The translations under genes and the position numbers were made by a program. The notes under the pieces were generated by a model. That model had not been told where the DNA came from. It saw only the letters and a list, made by a program, of their open reading frames with translations, and made no database searches. Positions 49,988 to 62,072 of a stretch of 64,000 bases of DNA are shown here, piece by piece. How positions within the stretch are numbered: the stretch's first letter is position 1; every line of letters starts with the position of its first letter. This DNA is from Boswellia sacra (taxonomy: Eukaryota; Streptophyta; Magnoliopsida; Sapindales; Burseraceae), in the NCBI GenBank assembly GCA_013180625.2, contig SNVD02010181.1, forward strand, positions 62,001-126,000. Reading direction: 5' to 3'.

Positions 49988-52900
49988 AACAATATTTTTG
50001 TAAATTATCTATACAAACCGTTATATCATGATTTGTTTGGATGAGTAAATTTTTAATTTTAGTTACATTAATTAATGTGAATGATGTGATAATCATTCAA
50101 TAATACCACATAAGTTTGTATGGATAGTTTGTAAGAGTAATACCACTCTTGTTATAATATTGTGACTTCATGTAATAAAATGACCTTTAAACTGAGTTGG
50201 GACACCCTAAGATTATTGCACCACTGTGTTCATAAACTTCTGTTGTGTAACACCCAAAATTAAATTAAGTCCAAATCTAATAAAAATACCGAATAAAAAG
50301 ACCAAATTCAAACCAATTAATTAAAAGAATTAAATTAATGATCATATCAGCAATCCATTGTATACAAAATAACCAATGAAAGGTCTTTCCTCCTTAATTG
50401 TTATATATAAATAGCAATCATTAATTAGCCATTAAAGGATCATTTTTCACAATTCATTAAATTCTTAATAAAGTTATTATTTCATGATTCTCTCTCTAAG
50501 GCTCTCTTCTTGGTTATACTTTCTCTAACTTTCTCTCATTTTCTTCACTTTCTTATTATCCAAACAAGATCTAAAAGTAGCTTAAATAAAAAACTAGGAA
50601 AGTCAAATGATCTTTAATTTAATGATAAGATCATTCTTGATCTTTCTATTTCTTCAAGATTTTTGCAAATATTAAAAATCACTCCGTTTAAAAGCTTAAC
50701 TTAGTAGATATGAATCTAATCGTAATACTATTGAATATCTTTTAACATGTGTCCCCTCACATGTAAGGGTGACGGAATTCAAACTTTACACCGTTAGGCC
50801 GAATGACCTTGATATCATGTTTAGAAACCACTTCCTAAAAGCCTAAACTAGTAGGTGAGAATTCATCATTAATTCTATCTTTCAATAAGGCTGCATATGA
50901 TCTCTATTGGTGGTGATAGGATCAAACTAGAGTTTCCATATAATAAACTTGACGTGCGAGTGAGATATTGAAACTACTAACCTCTAGATGAAAGGTACTT
51001 CGATCAAACGTTTTTTTTTGTTACTATTAAGGATGATGCTATATACATAATACATACAAGTTAATGTGGTTCGTGATTACTTTAATACCCCAAAAATTGT
51101 CAATGAATGGAAATAGAGAGCTAACTATTTTTCTTAACATTCATCAACTCCCGAAATAACTCCTCGATCACATCCCCATTTGATTGATTCAGAAACTTAA
51201 TGACGATAAAATTTGCTTTAGCCAAATACACATAAAATAATGTGATATACTTTCATTGAATGGTGAAAATACCATAAAAATTAAAGTACTGATTAAAATA
51301 ATGATGTGACATTCGATAATAGTATACAACAACAGGTTATAAAAGTGATTATGTAAGTTGGTTGTATATATGTAATATTATTGTTCTTTTTGCTCAACTC
51401 TTTGTTTTTCATCGTCTTAAATTCATAAACATTAAAAGGGATTTCTAATCGTGAGTTTCTCAACATAGATAACTATCTTCAAGTGGTGGAGCACATGGGA
51501 GGATTGGAGGACTAATTTTCTCATTAACATAGTTTATGAGATCTATTATTTCTCCAGAAATTAAACTTTTAATGATTATTGCATTATCTTTATGTTTGTT
51601 ATGTCTCCTATTTCAGTAAGGAATCATTTGCGTCAAAACTTAACAATGATACAATAAATGTTAACATCAACATTTTAGTCTAGTAGCAACACTAATTAGT
51701 AATTACATATAGAAAAGATTAAATGGTTGGTCCACCCAAGATGGCTACTCCGCGATATATAATCCTCAGGCCCGTCTAGCAATTCTCTAATTGATCCTCT
51801 GCCGTGAATGTGCTTTCCTCTCCTTCTGTCAATTCTCTTTCCAATTTGGTTTCGTCGTGGATTCTCAATTACGAAAGTGTAACTGAGAATTAAATTCTGG
51901 CTAACGACTGTAGATAAGATTGGCCCCAAAAGATTATGCGTGTGCAACTACTCCTCTTAAATAATTTGCTAGGGTAGTCGCAAAGGATGGACCATCGAGT
52001 CTAGAGTTTATAAATGTGTAAAAGTTTTCACTGGAATGGTCATCACGCCATCAATACATTCAGTTAATAAAATCTTATCGTGTATGCAGGCCATATTGTA
52101 ACTTAAAATTGGACACAAATTAATAACGATTTTATTTTATACAATCTAATGGCAGAAAGAATTATTAAGTTGGCATGAAAAAAAAAACTACCTTCAAACT
52201 TTTATGCATATAATCAATTGTGATTATAGATTTATAGGTAGATAAAAAGAAAAAGAAAAAAAAAACTATATGCATATAAATAAGATTTTTTATTAGACAA
52301 GTGTATATAAATAATAAGGTATGTATATGGTTTCTTTTTGTATATTTTATAATGTTTAATATTTTACTCTATGTTTCTAAAACCAGCCATGCTTGTCTCT
52401 ATTTAGTTATTTACTTTGGTTTTTCAATTGACTTCTCTTAAGACCCATTTTATCATGAAATTTATCACCACTTTAACTGCTTTAGTAAGTTGACCAAATA
52501 CTTGAAACTTTCAATTAATATAACATTTTCTTGTGATAGCAATGTACAACAACAATCGAATAGGATTTGCGAGGTAGAAGTATAGCAATGTACAATGTTA
52601 ATCATATTATATTACTGAAAATTGGTTACTATATATAGTTGAATTGCTTCTAACCGACAATTGATCATGATTGTTAAATCAATGATGATCAATTCAACAA
52701 CTTTCAATTATCAGCCAAAAAGAAATACTACGTGACAACATAGCATATTATGCTTGTTCTATATACACAGAATAATGTGAACCGACGATCGTGGTGCAAA
52801 CAATCTTGTACATTGAAAAAACCAGAATATATATAATAAAAAACTCACTTTTTTCTTTGTTTTTTTCCTCGTTAATCGTTATATTCCGCATGCAAACAGT

Positions 52901-53129
52901 TTGGTTTACGTGCCATAGAACAAACAAATTTTTTACATATATACTACCCATGGTTAGATTACCAAAAACTGAATCTAGATAGCTGTAGCTAGAGTACTCC
53001 AATTCATCTCCCACTAAATCATATAATTATTTGATTAATTCGTTTCAATAATATTCGACGCGGTGCTTTGTCTTCAACAATTTTGTAGCAATATTATTAA
53101 ACACAAAACTCGATGTTCTCACATCCAGC
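49988..53129. other. UGT-array flanking DNA
   Basis: No gene. 51120-51230 matches about 55710-55800 ('catttgattgattcagaaactta' type), and 51720-51950 matches about 56390-56570 ('gtgtaactgagaattaaa', 'gataagattggcc'). 52740-52930 matches about 61100-61320 ('cctcgttaatcgttatattcc', 'tacgtgcca'). These paired flanks show that the UGT units were duplicated together with several kb of surrounding DNA. Confidence 0.6.
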
Positions 53130-54530
53130 CAGGGCTGGCACAAGAGGTACACGGGGCCTAAGGCAAAAATTAGAAATGGGCCTTCAATGTTTAATTAAAA
53201 AAAATTATAAATTTAATTTTTCAAATATTATTTTATTTAAAATCATTTTTTATGCCTTTTGAGATGCAAAATCCCTAATTAATTCTTTACATTCAAGATT
53301 TTCATCATGATTTTGAATTTCTTTATTTGTTTCTTTTTTTTTTCATTTGTTTCATTAAGTATTTGATTATTATTACCTTCAATATTATCTTTTTCTTTAA
53401 TAGATTCTAATTATATTTGTTGCTCTTTCTTATTTACTAAATTTTCATCAACTTCTTTTTTAAATGATTTTAACAATTTTTTTAAGAGCCCCTTTTCTAA
53501 GATTCAATTAATTATTCTAATTTTCTTTTTTATCTTAAGCTTTTTATATCACACTTATATTTTCTAATAGCTATTTCTAAGATTAATTGTTAATTAAAAC
53601 AAACAAAAAACATTGACAATTTGGATACTCAAACATCAGAGACCCGCACTACAAAATACTAGTCTCTATAGTTCTCTAACAGTTATAAACAAATATGAAT
53701 AAATTAATAATGTAGATAAATCTAAAATTAATTAAAACAAACAAATCCAAAATAAGTACAAACAAATAAAAAATAAAAATAATTAAAAAATATGAATAAA
53801 TTATTAATATGACTAGCTAGCTAAAATTAAGTAAAACAAATAAATACAAAATATTTACAAATAAATAACAATTAATAATACTTATAAACAATTATTATTA
53901 AATTAATAATATGAATAACTATCTAAACTTAATTAAAACATAAAACATGAAATGATAGAACTTGGAAACATTGAAATGAACTTGGGAAGGAAACATGGAG
54001 GTGTGAAAAAATTAAATGGAAATTGGTGAAGGAGAATTGGAGAAGAAGATGGCACACAGAGGAGATCATATGAAAAATGTAACCGATTCTTTCGTTTCCT
54101 TGGTTCACTGGCAATTTGCCAAGAGTTTCGGGGTTAATACCGATATTTTAGCAATAAATCTAATAAATCTAAGTTTAGTGCTTGGTGTATTGATCTTTTT
54201 TGAAAAGGGAGAAAAGAAATATCAGATTGAGTGACGAAGTTAGAAGAGAAAGAGAAGAATGGTTTATAATAATAGATTTATATTGACTAGTGGGCCTATT
54301 AATAAAATTAAATAATAAAAATTAAAAATTTTGTTATAATTGTGTTGACATTTATTTGTATTAAATTTTTTAGAATAAATTATTAAAAAAATTTACACCG
54401 GGCCTCTCTCAAGATTTTGAGGCCTAAGCAACTTCTAAAATAAATAAAATTAAAATTGTTAAAAAAGTTTTACACGTGGCCGCCTTTCCAGTAAATCATT
54501 TTTTTTGGGCCCTAAGCAACTCATGCAGCC
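53130..54530. mobile_element. degenerate hAT-like element
   Basis: It starts CAGGGCTGGCACAAG with a subterminal 'cggggcctaaggca', which resembles the 'CAGGGC-GGC ... GGGGCCTAAGGC' ends of plant hAT elements. Related 'gaggcctaagcaact' and 'gggccctaagcaact' sequences occur at the right side, and an 8-bp near-duplication (catccagc / catgcagc) lies outside. No proper inverted right end is found. The AT-rich interior encodes no transposase I can recognise. Limits are approximate. Confidence 0.35.
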
Positions 54531-54677
54531 TAGCTAACTAGCTAGCACCACCTTGATTGGTTCTATGTTCTTATAATTAAACCAACTATTTCCCTAGGGT
54601 TTGAGCCGACACTGCATGTAGCCTAGCTGGCTAGCCAGCACCACCTTCATGGGTTCTATGTTCTTATAATTAAACTA
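54522..54677. repeat. imperfect tandem duplication, period 93 bp
   Basis: 'catg-agcctagct', 'agcaccacctt' and 'ggttctatgttcttataatta' occur twice, starting at 54522 and 54615. The second unit is shorter. Confidence 0.8.
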
Positions 54678-54947
54678 ACTAGCATTTAGCAAGCCATTGT
54701 ACATATACTACATGTGCATATCAATCAAGTGGAGCATTATTAATTTAATGGTACCATGAACATTGATGTTGAAAATTTCAATGATTAATCATGTCACATG
54801 CTTAATGAAGTTTCATGCATTGATGTTCATATGTCCATGCTTGCATGCTGGACATGGATGAACATCCAATTAGTATGATCAAAAGACTAGCTAATTTCCC
54901 TAGCAATTTATAATCCTAGTGATCCTAAACAAACTTAAATATCTAGT

Positions 54948-55610
54948 GATGATATGAGCAATGAATACATCCAATTATATATGTGCGAGAGGTTCCACGT
55001 CCTTTGTTGAGGATGACATTGGAGTGGGGCAGGTTCGAAGCAGCAAGCCCCGTATCGAGCCCCGCCAGGGGTTGATCTATATGGTGGCTGTGGGGCTTCA
55101 AATTTACAAATATTTTTTATGGCAAATTCTTTGAAATTAATTCTAACGAAGAATATCGCTTTTTCCTTGATTGACCCCCTCAATCTCTGGTTATGTCAAC
55201 ATGACCCCACCAAATTGCAAAGTCTAGATCCGCCCCGCCCCGCCCCGCTCGTACCATATTTTTAACAGAATCTTCATGCCCTTTTGGCAGCTGAAGCTCA
55301 AATCTTCTCGTTTCTCCGCTGAAAACAGCTCCTTTATCAGCATCTCTGGGCACCCACATGAACTTTTGATTGCTTTGCTTTAAGCTAGACAATAGCCAGC
55401 TCCTGGATTAATTTGTTCATTATTAATTCTTGGCAGTCGTTGTGCCAAAAGACACGTATATCACTGAGTTTGGTTGTTGCTTATCAAGCTCCAAGCATAA
55501 ATACCTGCTAATATTCGAGCTTCCTGGGAGATTGTCACAGGGTTGAATGAACCTAGCTAATTAAAATCACTGCTTCATTTCTTTTGCCATTCAAATACTT
55601 ATTTTACTCT
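54948..55610 (-). pseudogene. UGT remnant, internally deleted and interrupted by a MITE
   Basis: Two parts of a UGT like that at 62073-63497 survive. 55249-55610 keeps remnants of AKEMKQ, FNPVTISQ, SVIYVSFGTT and then KQSNQKFMWVPRDADKGAVF, with several stops and frameshifts. 54948-55010 keeps the 3' end (EGGTSRT-like region plus matching downstream sequence). The whole N-terminal domain and the PSPG box are missing. A small element (55066-55240) and a GC-rich 'cgccccgccccgccccg' stretch lie at the break. It is not functional. Confidence 0.85.
55066..55240. mobile_element. small hAT-like MITE inside the UGT remnant
   Basis: The left end is CAGGGGTTGATCTATA. The right end read on the minus strand contains GGGGCGGATCTAGA, fitting the common CAGGGGCGGATCTAG hAT terminus. 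Flanks 'agccccgc' and 'cgccccgc' differ at one position and could be the 8-bp target duplication. The GC repeat at the right end makes the limit uncertain. Confidence 0.55.
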
Positions 55611-57689
55611 TCAAGATTATTCCAACCATAGAAGGCTGCATGTACAGTTGCTATATATTGGATGGTGATAGGATTACTCTTCAAGAAATCCATCGCTTAT
55701 ATTTTTATTAAACTTCATTAACTCCCCAAATACTCCCTTAATAACTTCCCTATTTGATTGATTCAAACAAACTTAGTTATTGATAAAGTTTGCTTCAGCC
55801 GATTTTTAATTCCTTTTGCTTAATTCTTGTTTTTCATTCCCTTAAATTTGTAACCATTGAGGGATTTCTAATTAGGCAAGCAAGTTTCTCAATAAATTAA
55901 TAACTATCTTCGAGTGGTGAGCATATACATTGAAGGATTAGAGGACTAGCTAATTATCTGATTTACATAAATTTTCATATATATTATTTCTTTTTAAATT
56001 ATTTTTTTCAATGATTATTGCATTTTCTTTGTTTTGTTATGCCTGTTATTTCATTAAGAAATCAATTACGTCAAAAACGAAAACTATGATGACGGAAATT
56101 ATTGACATTAATATTTGAGTTCTGGTGGCAATGATACATTAATTTGTACTAGAAAAAATTTCGATTGTCAGTGGCCTAGAGAGGGCCATTGTAGGATAAT
56201 CCTTCGAATTATGATTCTCTCCTCATCTTAGCTTTACTTGAACTTTTAAGGAGATGTTGACATATAGATTTTGTTTGTATGAAAGATTTAGATTTGTTTT
56301 CACTCTCTTTCTTTATTAATTCAATTTCTTTAACCGCCAATCACATTTTTTAAAAAGCTTAAAAAAAACTAAGACTAAGGAGAGGATCCTTGTCCAATCC
56401 TCATACTCATCTAGCAATTATCTCCCTCGGCCTAAGTGGTCCTCTCCTATGTTAACACTCTTTCCAATTTAGGTTAATCGTCAATTCTCAGTTTTCTCGT
56501 TTGGAAAGTGTAACTGAGAATTGAACTGTGGCCAACTATTGCAGATAAGATTGGCCTTAGAAGATGATGCATCTATACGAATGCAACCACTTTAACTACT
56601 TTAGCGGTTTGAACCGATTATTCGAAACTCTCAGTTTACCGTTTTGCAATGATAGCATATGCCGAACCATCAAAATTTAGGAATGGAAAAGTCCAACCTG
56701 GGGCCGGGCAGAAATTACCTTGCCCCGACCACCCCCGATTTTTCCCTAGATTAATTAAGTAATACCCATTTAATTCTTTTTTTTTTATGGGTGGGGCTAT
56801 TTGCACCCAAAAATGCTTTTGACACACATTTCCTTTATAAACCGACTTTTACTAAAAAGTCAATTATACTCTACACACCCTTTGAAATTTCCAAATAACC
56901 CTTACTAAATATTCTACATTTTCTTGTTATCATTTTAATTGCAATTCCTTTAAATAATCTAAATAATTTTATATATTAAGAGCCCTAGTATTCAGATTTT
57001 TAGATTCACTCATGCTCTTAAAAAATGGACTTGATATGTATAGGATTTGATTGCTGTTTTGTCCCATAGTTTCAAATAATTTCTTTATTAAAACTTTGCA
57101 GTTGCCATAGTTGTTATTAAGCCTGCTGTTTGTCTCAAAAAGCAAGGCTTCGTTGTTCTTCAAGAACCTCCCAACTGTAGTGCCGCGAAAGAACTTAATT
57201 AATTCCAAACTACAACTGTTAAACCCTCAAATCATTAACATAGTTTCAAACATTGCAGAAAGAAAAAAAAAATCAGAGTTCGCGGTTATCTCATTTTAAC
57301 TATGATCCTTGTACGATCCTTGATCAAGCAATTTTAGGTAAAACCTTGAAGATTAATTTAAAAGTGATTAGGATGAAAATATGTTAATGTAGATATTAAT
57401 ATATTTAAATAAATATCATGTGATTCATCTTTTTAGTTGTAATTTTATTGACGGATATTTTACCAGTAATTTTCTTAATGAAATAATGGGTGTCAACGGC
57501 ATTATTTCGAGTGCAAATAACCCACCTTTTATTTTTTGGTTAGATATTTTAAACTAGTAATATGTTCGGTATTTAAAAATAATAATTATTGATGATAATT
57601 CTACAACATATATAGCAAATTTAATACATTCTAATCTAATTAACTTAAAAGTAGAATTAATGCCTTATAATAATGCCGAAATCAAAATA
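55611..57689. other. flanking DNA of the UGT remnant
   Basis: No gene. It contains the duplicated flank blocks at about 55710-55800 and 56390-56580. Some open frames (56636-56827, 56969-57208, both minus) have no recognisable domains. Confidence 0.55.
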
Positions 57690-58088
57690 GGTATGAATTA
57701 AACTGAAATTTGAATAAGTCTGAATATTAAATTATAAATGATATGTTTTTTATTTTATTTTAATAGCTGAATTGAAATGTATGAAAACTAATGGTTTTTT
57801 GAATATATCTCTATTTATATATATTATTTTTACTTGTGATTTTATTTTATATAGTAAAATTTTTGCATACTAATATTTATTATGAATTTAATTTATTTAA
57901 ATTTGTATAATTGGGTAAAGAATTTATTTTTTTTCTAAAAGAGTTTAATATATAAATAAATTAACTAACCATAGAATAATTTTATAAATATATAGAGAAC
58001 CATAATATAAAACAAATATCATGAAAGAATTTAACTTATTTCTCAAACTTCTGATCTTTTATGGTGATTTTTTTTTACTGAAGACTTA

Positions 58089-59702
58089 GGTGGTGTTTGT
58101 TTCAATCACTTAACACTTTTTAGATCTAAACACTTTTTAGAACTTAATTTACACCACTTAATAGGATGTTTATTTGTTTTTTTAGATACCATTTAAAAAA
58201 AGTAGTAAGAGAATATTTTACTTTTAATGTGACTTTTTTAACCCTTGTTAAAATATAAAATATTTATATTTATATTTATACAATCTTTTAAAAATTAAAT
58301 AGTTAATAAAATTAAATCAAAATTCTTTTTCATTTAAATAATTAATATTATATTTCTTACAACCTTTAAAAAATAATTATTAACTAAAATTAAATAAAAA
58401 TTCTTTTTCATTTAAATAGTTAATATTATATTGTATAAACTCATATGATATTATTGTATAACTACTATATCATTAATATTATAAATTTTTAAAATTTATT
58501 CCTCCAATTAGATCAAGTTTAAGCCATATCAATTTGTATAGAAAAATTTGTAAGAGTAGTATTTTATCCATTACATTTTGAGGACCATATTTTGAATCAT
58601 AAAAGATTAATTCTATTAATTAAAGTGTTTTCTATTTCATAAACTTAAAAAAAAAAAGCTAATATGATTTTTTAACTCACAATATTAAATATTAATTTTT
58701 TACTTTAAATTTACACTATTAAATAAAATAAAATGTCCTTAGCAATCTAATTAATAACTTTTCAAGTTCAATAAAACTGTCCCTATAATATGTAATAAAA
58801 TTATATCAAATATATTATCTATTTACCCCTCTCTATCTGATAAGGTAATGAACGACGTCTTCTGCAAGACTGGCAATTCCTCAGACATGGCCTGCTGCCA
58901 CTGAGGGATCCTTGCTACCTCACTATCATTTTGCGGCTTCAAAGAAGAATGAACAATGGCAAGAAAAGCACTATGCTGGGTCAGACACAAACCATATGGG
59001 TGTCACAAATAAGAACAACGTACCTCAGGCAAGGACGAAAGGCCAACGGGCAACACCATCCAATCATCTTATAATAATACATATAATATTCCAAACAATA
59101 CTGCGGACAATCAGACAGAGCAGAATCTTTTTAAAACTCGCTATTTATAATGATATCAAATTTTTCAATAGTTATTACTCAATATATTATTAACTAATTA
59201 ATTTGAAATATTAATAGTAATAAATGAAAGTTCACCAATTATAAAAAAATATTTATCATATTTTAATATGGTAATTATAAATATAGTAATAAATAATATA
59301 ACAATTTGATAATAAATACTAAAACAATCACAAATATACCGAAAATTGTACCTTTTAATAAATTAAAATAATATTCATAAATAAAATTTTGATAAATTTT
59401 ATATTATTTTAATATGTAGGGATATTTATGAAATAAAATTTTTAATACCTCATTTGGACAATAATGATTAGAAAATTTGAGAAAATTTATATTATTTCAA
59501 TATGTAGGGATACTTATGTAATAAAATTTTTAACACTTCATTTAGACAATAGTAATTAGAAAAAGTGATAAATTTTCAATTTTTCAATTAAGTGATTTAT
59601 CACTTAAAAAAAGTGATAAATGGAAAAACAAACAAAAATTTTAAGATTAAAATCTAAACACTTTAAGTGTTAAGTGATAAGTGGAAGAAAACAAACACCA
59701 CC
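58089..59702. mobile_element. PIF/Harbinger-like non-autonomous element (1614 bp)
   Basis: The inverted ends GGTGGTGTTTGTTT / AAACAAACACCACC are flanked by TTA on both sides (58086-58088 and 59703-59705), the target site of this superfamily. Subterminal 'cacttaacactttttagatct' and 'ctttaagtgttaagtgat' are also inverted. It carries a retrotransposon fragment instead of a transposase. Confidence 0.7.
58846..59010 (-). pseudogene. Ty1/copia reverse-transcriptase fragment
   Basis: The minus strand reads PQNDSEVARIPQWQQAMSEE followed by LPVLQKTSF, the start of a copia-type reverse-transcriptase domain (W-AM-EEL-AL motif). It is preceded by a linker-like HSAFLAIVHSSL. Only some 55 residues remain, with stops on either side. 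It lies wholly inside the TIR element at 58089-59702. Confidence 0.6.
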
Positions 59703-61652
59703 TTAATCTAAGAAATTTTTATTTGAATAGAAAAAGCAAAAAATTGTAGCTTTTATTTGAATACAAATATCTGAATCATTTATTACTCCTTTAATTCTCT
59801 TAAATGCTCTTATAAAATTTATTTATGACTAATTTGTACAAAGCATAACATTTTAATTGGAACGTTATTATTAATTTCTAATTTTATATCATGATTCTCC
59901 ATATAATTTTAAAATTATTTTATGGTCATTTAGCTTATTTAATTCTTTAAAAAAAATAACTTCTTTCCCAATTATTACAATAAAATAAATTAAATTCATA
60001 ACAAATTTTGGTATATAAATACTTTTACTATGTAAAATAAAATCACAAGTGAAAATAATATATATAGGGATATATGTGTAAAACTATTAGTTTTCAGACA
60101 TTTTAATTCAAATATTAATATAAAAAATAATCATATCATTTAGATTTTTATATTCATATCTATTTAAATTTCAGTTTAATTCAGACCTTTTCAGATTTCA
60201 GACAAAAAAATAACCGCCCCTTGAGAATAAGTTAAATTCAGACTTCAATCCAAAAAAACAATTAGCCCTCTACACTTACAAATTATGTATATAAAATTTG
60301 TATGTAAAGTTGACATGACATTAAGTGAATGGAATGATGGATATAAAAAGTCATTGAATTGATGAATAACTAAACAAATTAAAAAGGAATTAATAAACCC
60401 TCTTTAGAATTACATTAAATTCATTAGGATAAACCTTTCCCACATGATAATATTAGAGTATAAGATATATTGAATTGATGACCTTATTTAGAATTGCATT
60501 AAATTCCGTAGGACAAATCTATTATATATGGTAGAGTTCAATTTCCTTCAATCTAATTAATTTTAGTTAAAGTGATTATGGTAAATATGGTAAATAAACT
60601 AATTAATGTTTTCCAATCTAAGATGATAATCATGTATCACATTAGATTGATCATTAACCAATTAAACTATATATGATAAAAATTATTTTATACATAATTT
60701 AGACGAAATTATTATAGTAATTCATTAATACATACAGTAAATTATATATAGAATTTTAAATTAGCTAATCATATCAAGGCACGTTAATTTGTATAAAAAA
60801 ATGAATAACAATATTCATTCCAAATTACATCTCAAATTTTGCATCTATTCATTAATTGTTGGGTTGATAACATAATGAATAAATAATGTATTCGCTTTAA
60901 AATTCTATTATTTTATTTGAGATGTATAATTTTATGATAAGTTTTGAGAAATATTTCACTACTTAATTTTTTTTTTAAATATGGTATTATTTACCGATGA
61001 ATTGGCCAATGTTGAATCATAACTCTCAAACTCAAATTAATGATGACAGTTAACAATTTTTAGTTATCAATCAAACAACCTTACAAACTGAAAACATAGC
61101 ATCATAAATATATTTATTATATATACAGAAGGATGGGAAGGAAGATCGGTATGATATTGTGGTTAATTTGAAGATAATGATCGGTTGCCCGTCAATGGGA
61201 TAAACCAACTTGTACTGCATTGAAAGAAATATAATAGACCTCTTTTCTTTTCTTTTTTTCTTTTTTTCTTTTTTTCCTCATTATATTCCATATTGAAACA
61301 AATCAGTTCACGTGCCAGAGAAAAATAAAGTTATTATATTACTATATTTCATATAAGTAATATGCTAATGAGAGGATTAGAATCCTTTGAGACAGGTCAA
61401 ATCATCTCCAATAACAACGACTTAAATATGATTTAATATTAACTTTTTTAATAATTTTTCATTACGTGCTTTGTCTTCAATTATTTATTTATATAAACAA
61501 CTATTAAACACAAAAGTGTGCTGATCACATGCAGGCCACCTAGAACCTCCCATGTTTATTATTAATTAGGTTTAGTTTTCTTTAATATCTAAACAGTAAA
61601 CACAATGTAGCCACTCTTGTCTGCTAATTATTACTTAGGTTTTTTTTTTTTT

Positions 61653-61760
61653 GGGGGGGTGTGGGGGGTGGTAGGGGTTTGGGGGTCTGGGGTGTGTGGG
61701 GTGTGTTGGGGGTTGTGGGGTGCGTGTGGTTTGGTGGGGTGGGGAGGGGAGGCGTGGGGG
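61653..61760 (+). repeat. G-rich tract with quadruplex potential
   Basis: About 108 bp with more than fifteen runs of three or more G separated by T, GT or similar, preceded by a T run. It lies some 300 bp past the stop codon of the intact UGT, on the opposite strand. The equivalent place beside the UGT remnant lacks it. Confidence 0.85.
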
Positions 61761-61941
61761 AAGCGACCGGCAGTATTTTGAAGCAATCAAGGTCGAAATA
61801 CTGGAGGATGCATATGAAGCTCAAGTTAACCCATTTTCCATATATCAAGTAGCGAAGCATGTGTGATGGTACCGTGAACATTAATATTGAAAACAATGAT
61901 TAATCATTTCACTAGATTAATGAACTTTCGTTTATGGAGAA

Positions 61942-61947
<6 letters not shown>

Positions 61948-61980
<33 letters not shown>
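61948..61980. repeat. (CA)n microsatellite
   Basis: A run of about 16 CA units followed by TATATAT. Confidence 0.93.
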
Positions 61981-61987
<7 letters not shown>

Positions 61988-62072
61988 CCATGCATTTCCA
62001 AATGGACGAGTATGATTAAAAGACTAGCTAAAATTGCAATTTCTATAACATTCCAATCGATCCCAAGCCAAC

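Larger units (their letters stand above)
57690..60270. mobile_element. composite AT-rich element: two inverted arms around a nested element
   Basis: 57690-58085 and 59706-60220 are inverted copies of one AT-rich sequence ('aaactaatggttttttgaatata' / 'tatatgtgtaaaactattagtttt'), also present at 5396-5965. Between them sits the nested element at 58089-59702. The outer right end (60225-60270) carries 'gagaataagttaaattcagac'. No coding sequence of its own. Confidence 0.55.
60271..62072. other. intergenic stretch downstream of the intact UGT
   Basis: AT-rich, no gene. 61100-61320 and 61860-62090 match about 52740-52930 and 54740-54960 beside the UGT remnant (shared 'ggtaccgtgaacatt', 'caatgattaatcat', 'gattaaaagactagctaa'). 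It holds the G-rich tract and CA repeat listed separately. The end near 62072 is the UGT 3' UTR. Confidence 0.6.

Noticed and set aside
61624..61896. Proline-rich 90-aa minus-strand frame and glycine-rich plus-strand frame
   Set aside because: Both are translations of the G-rich low-complexity tract.
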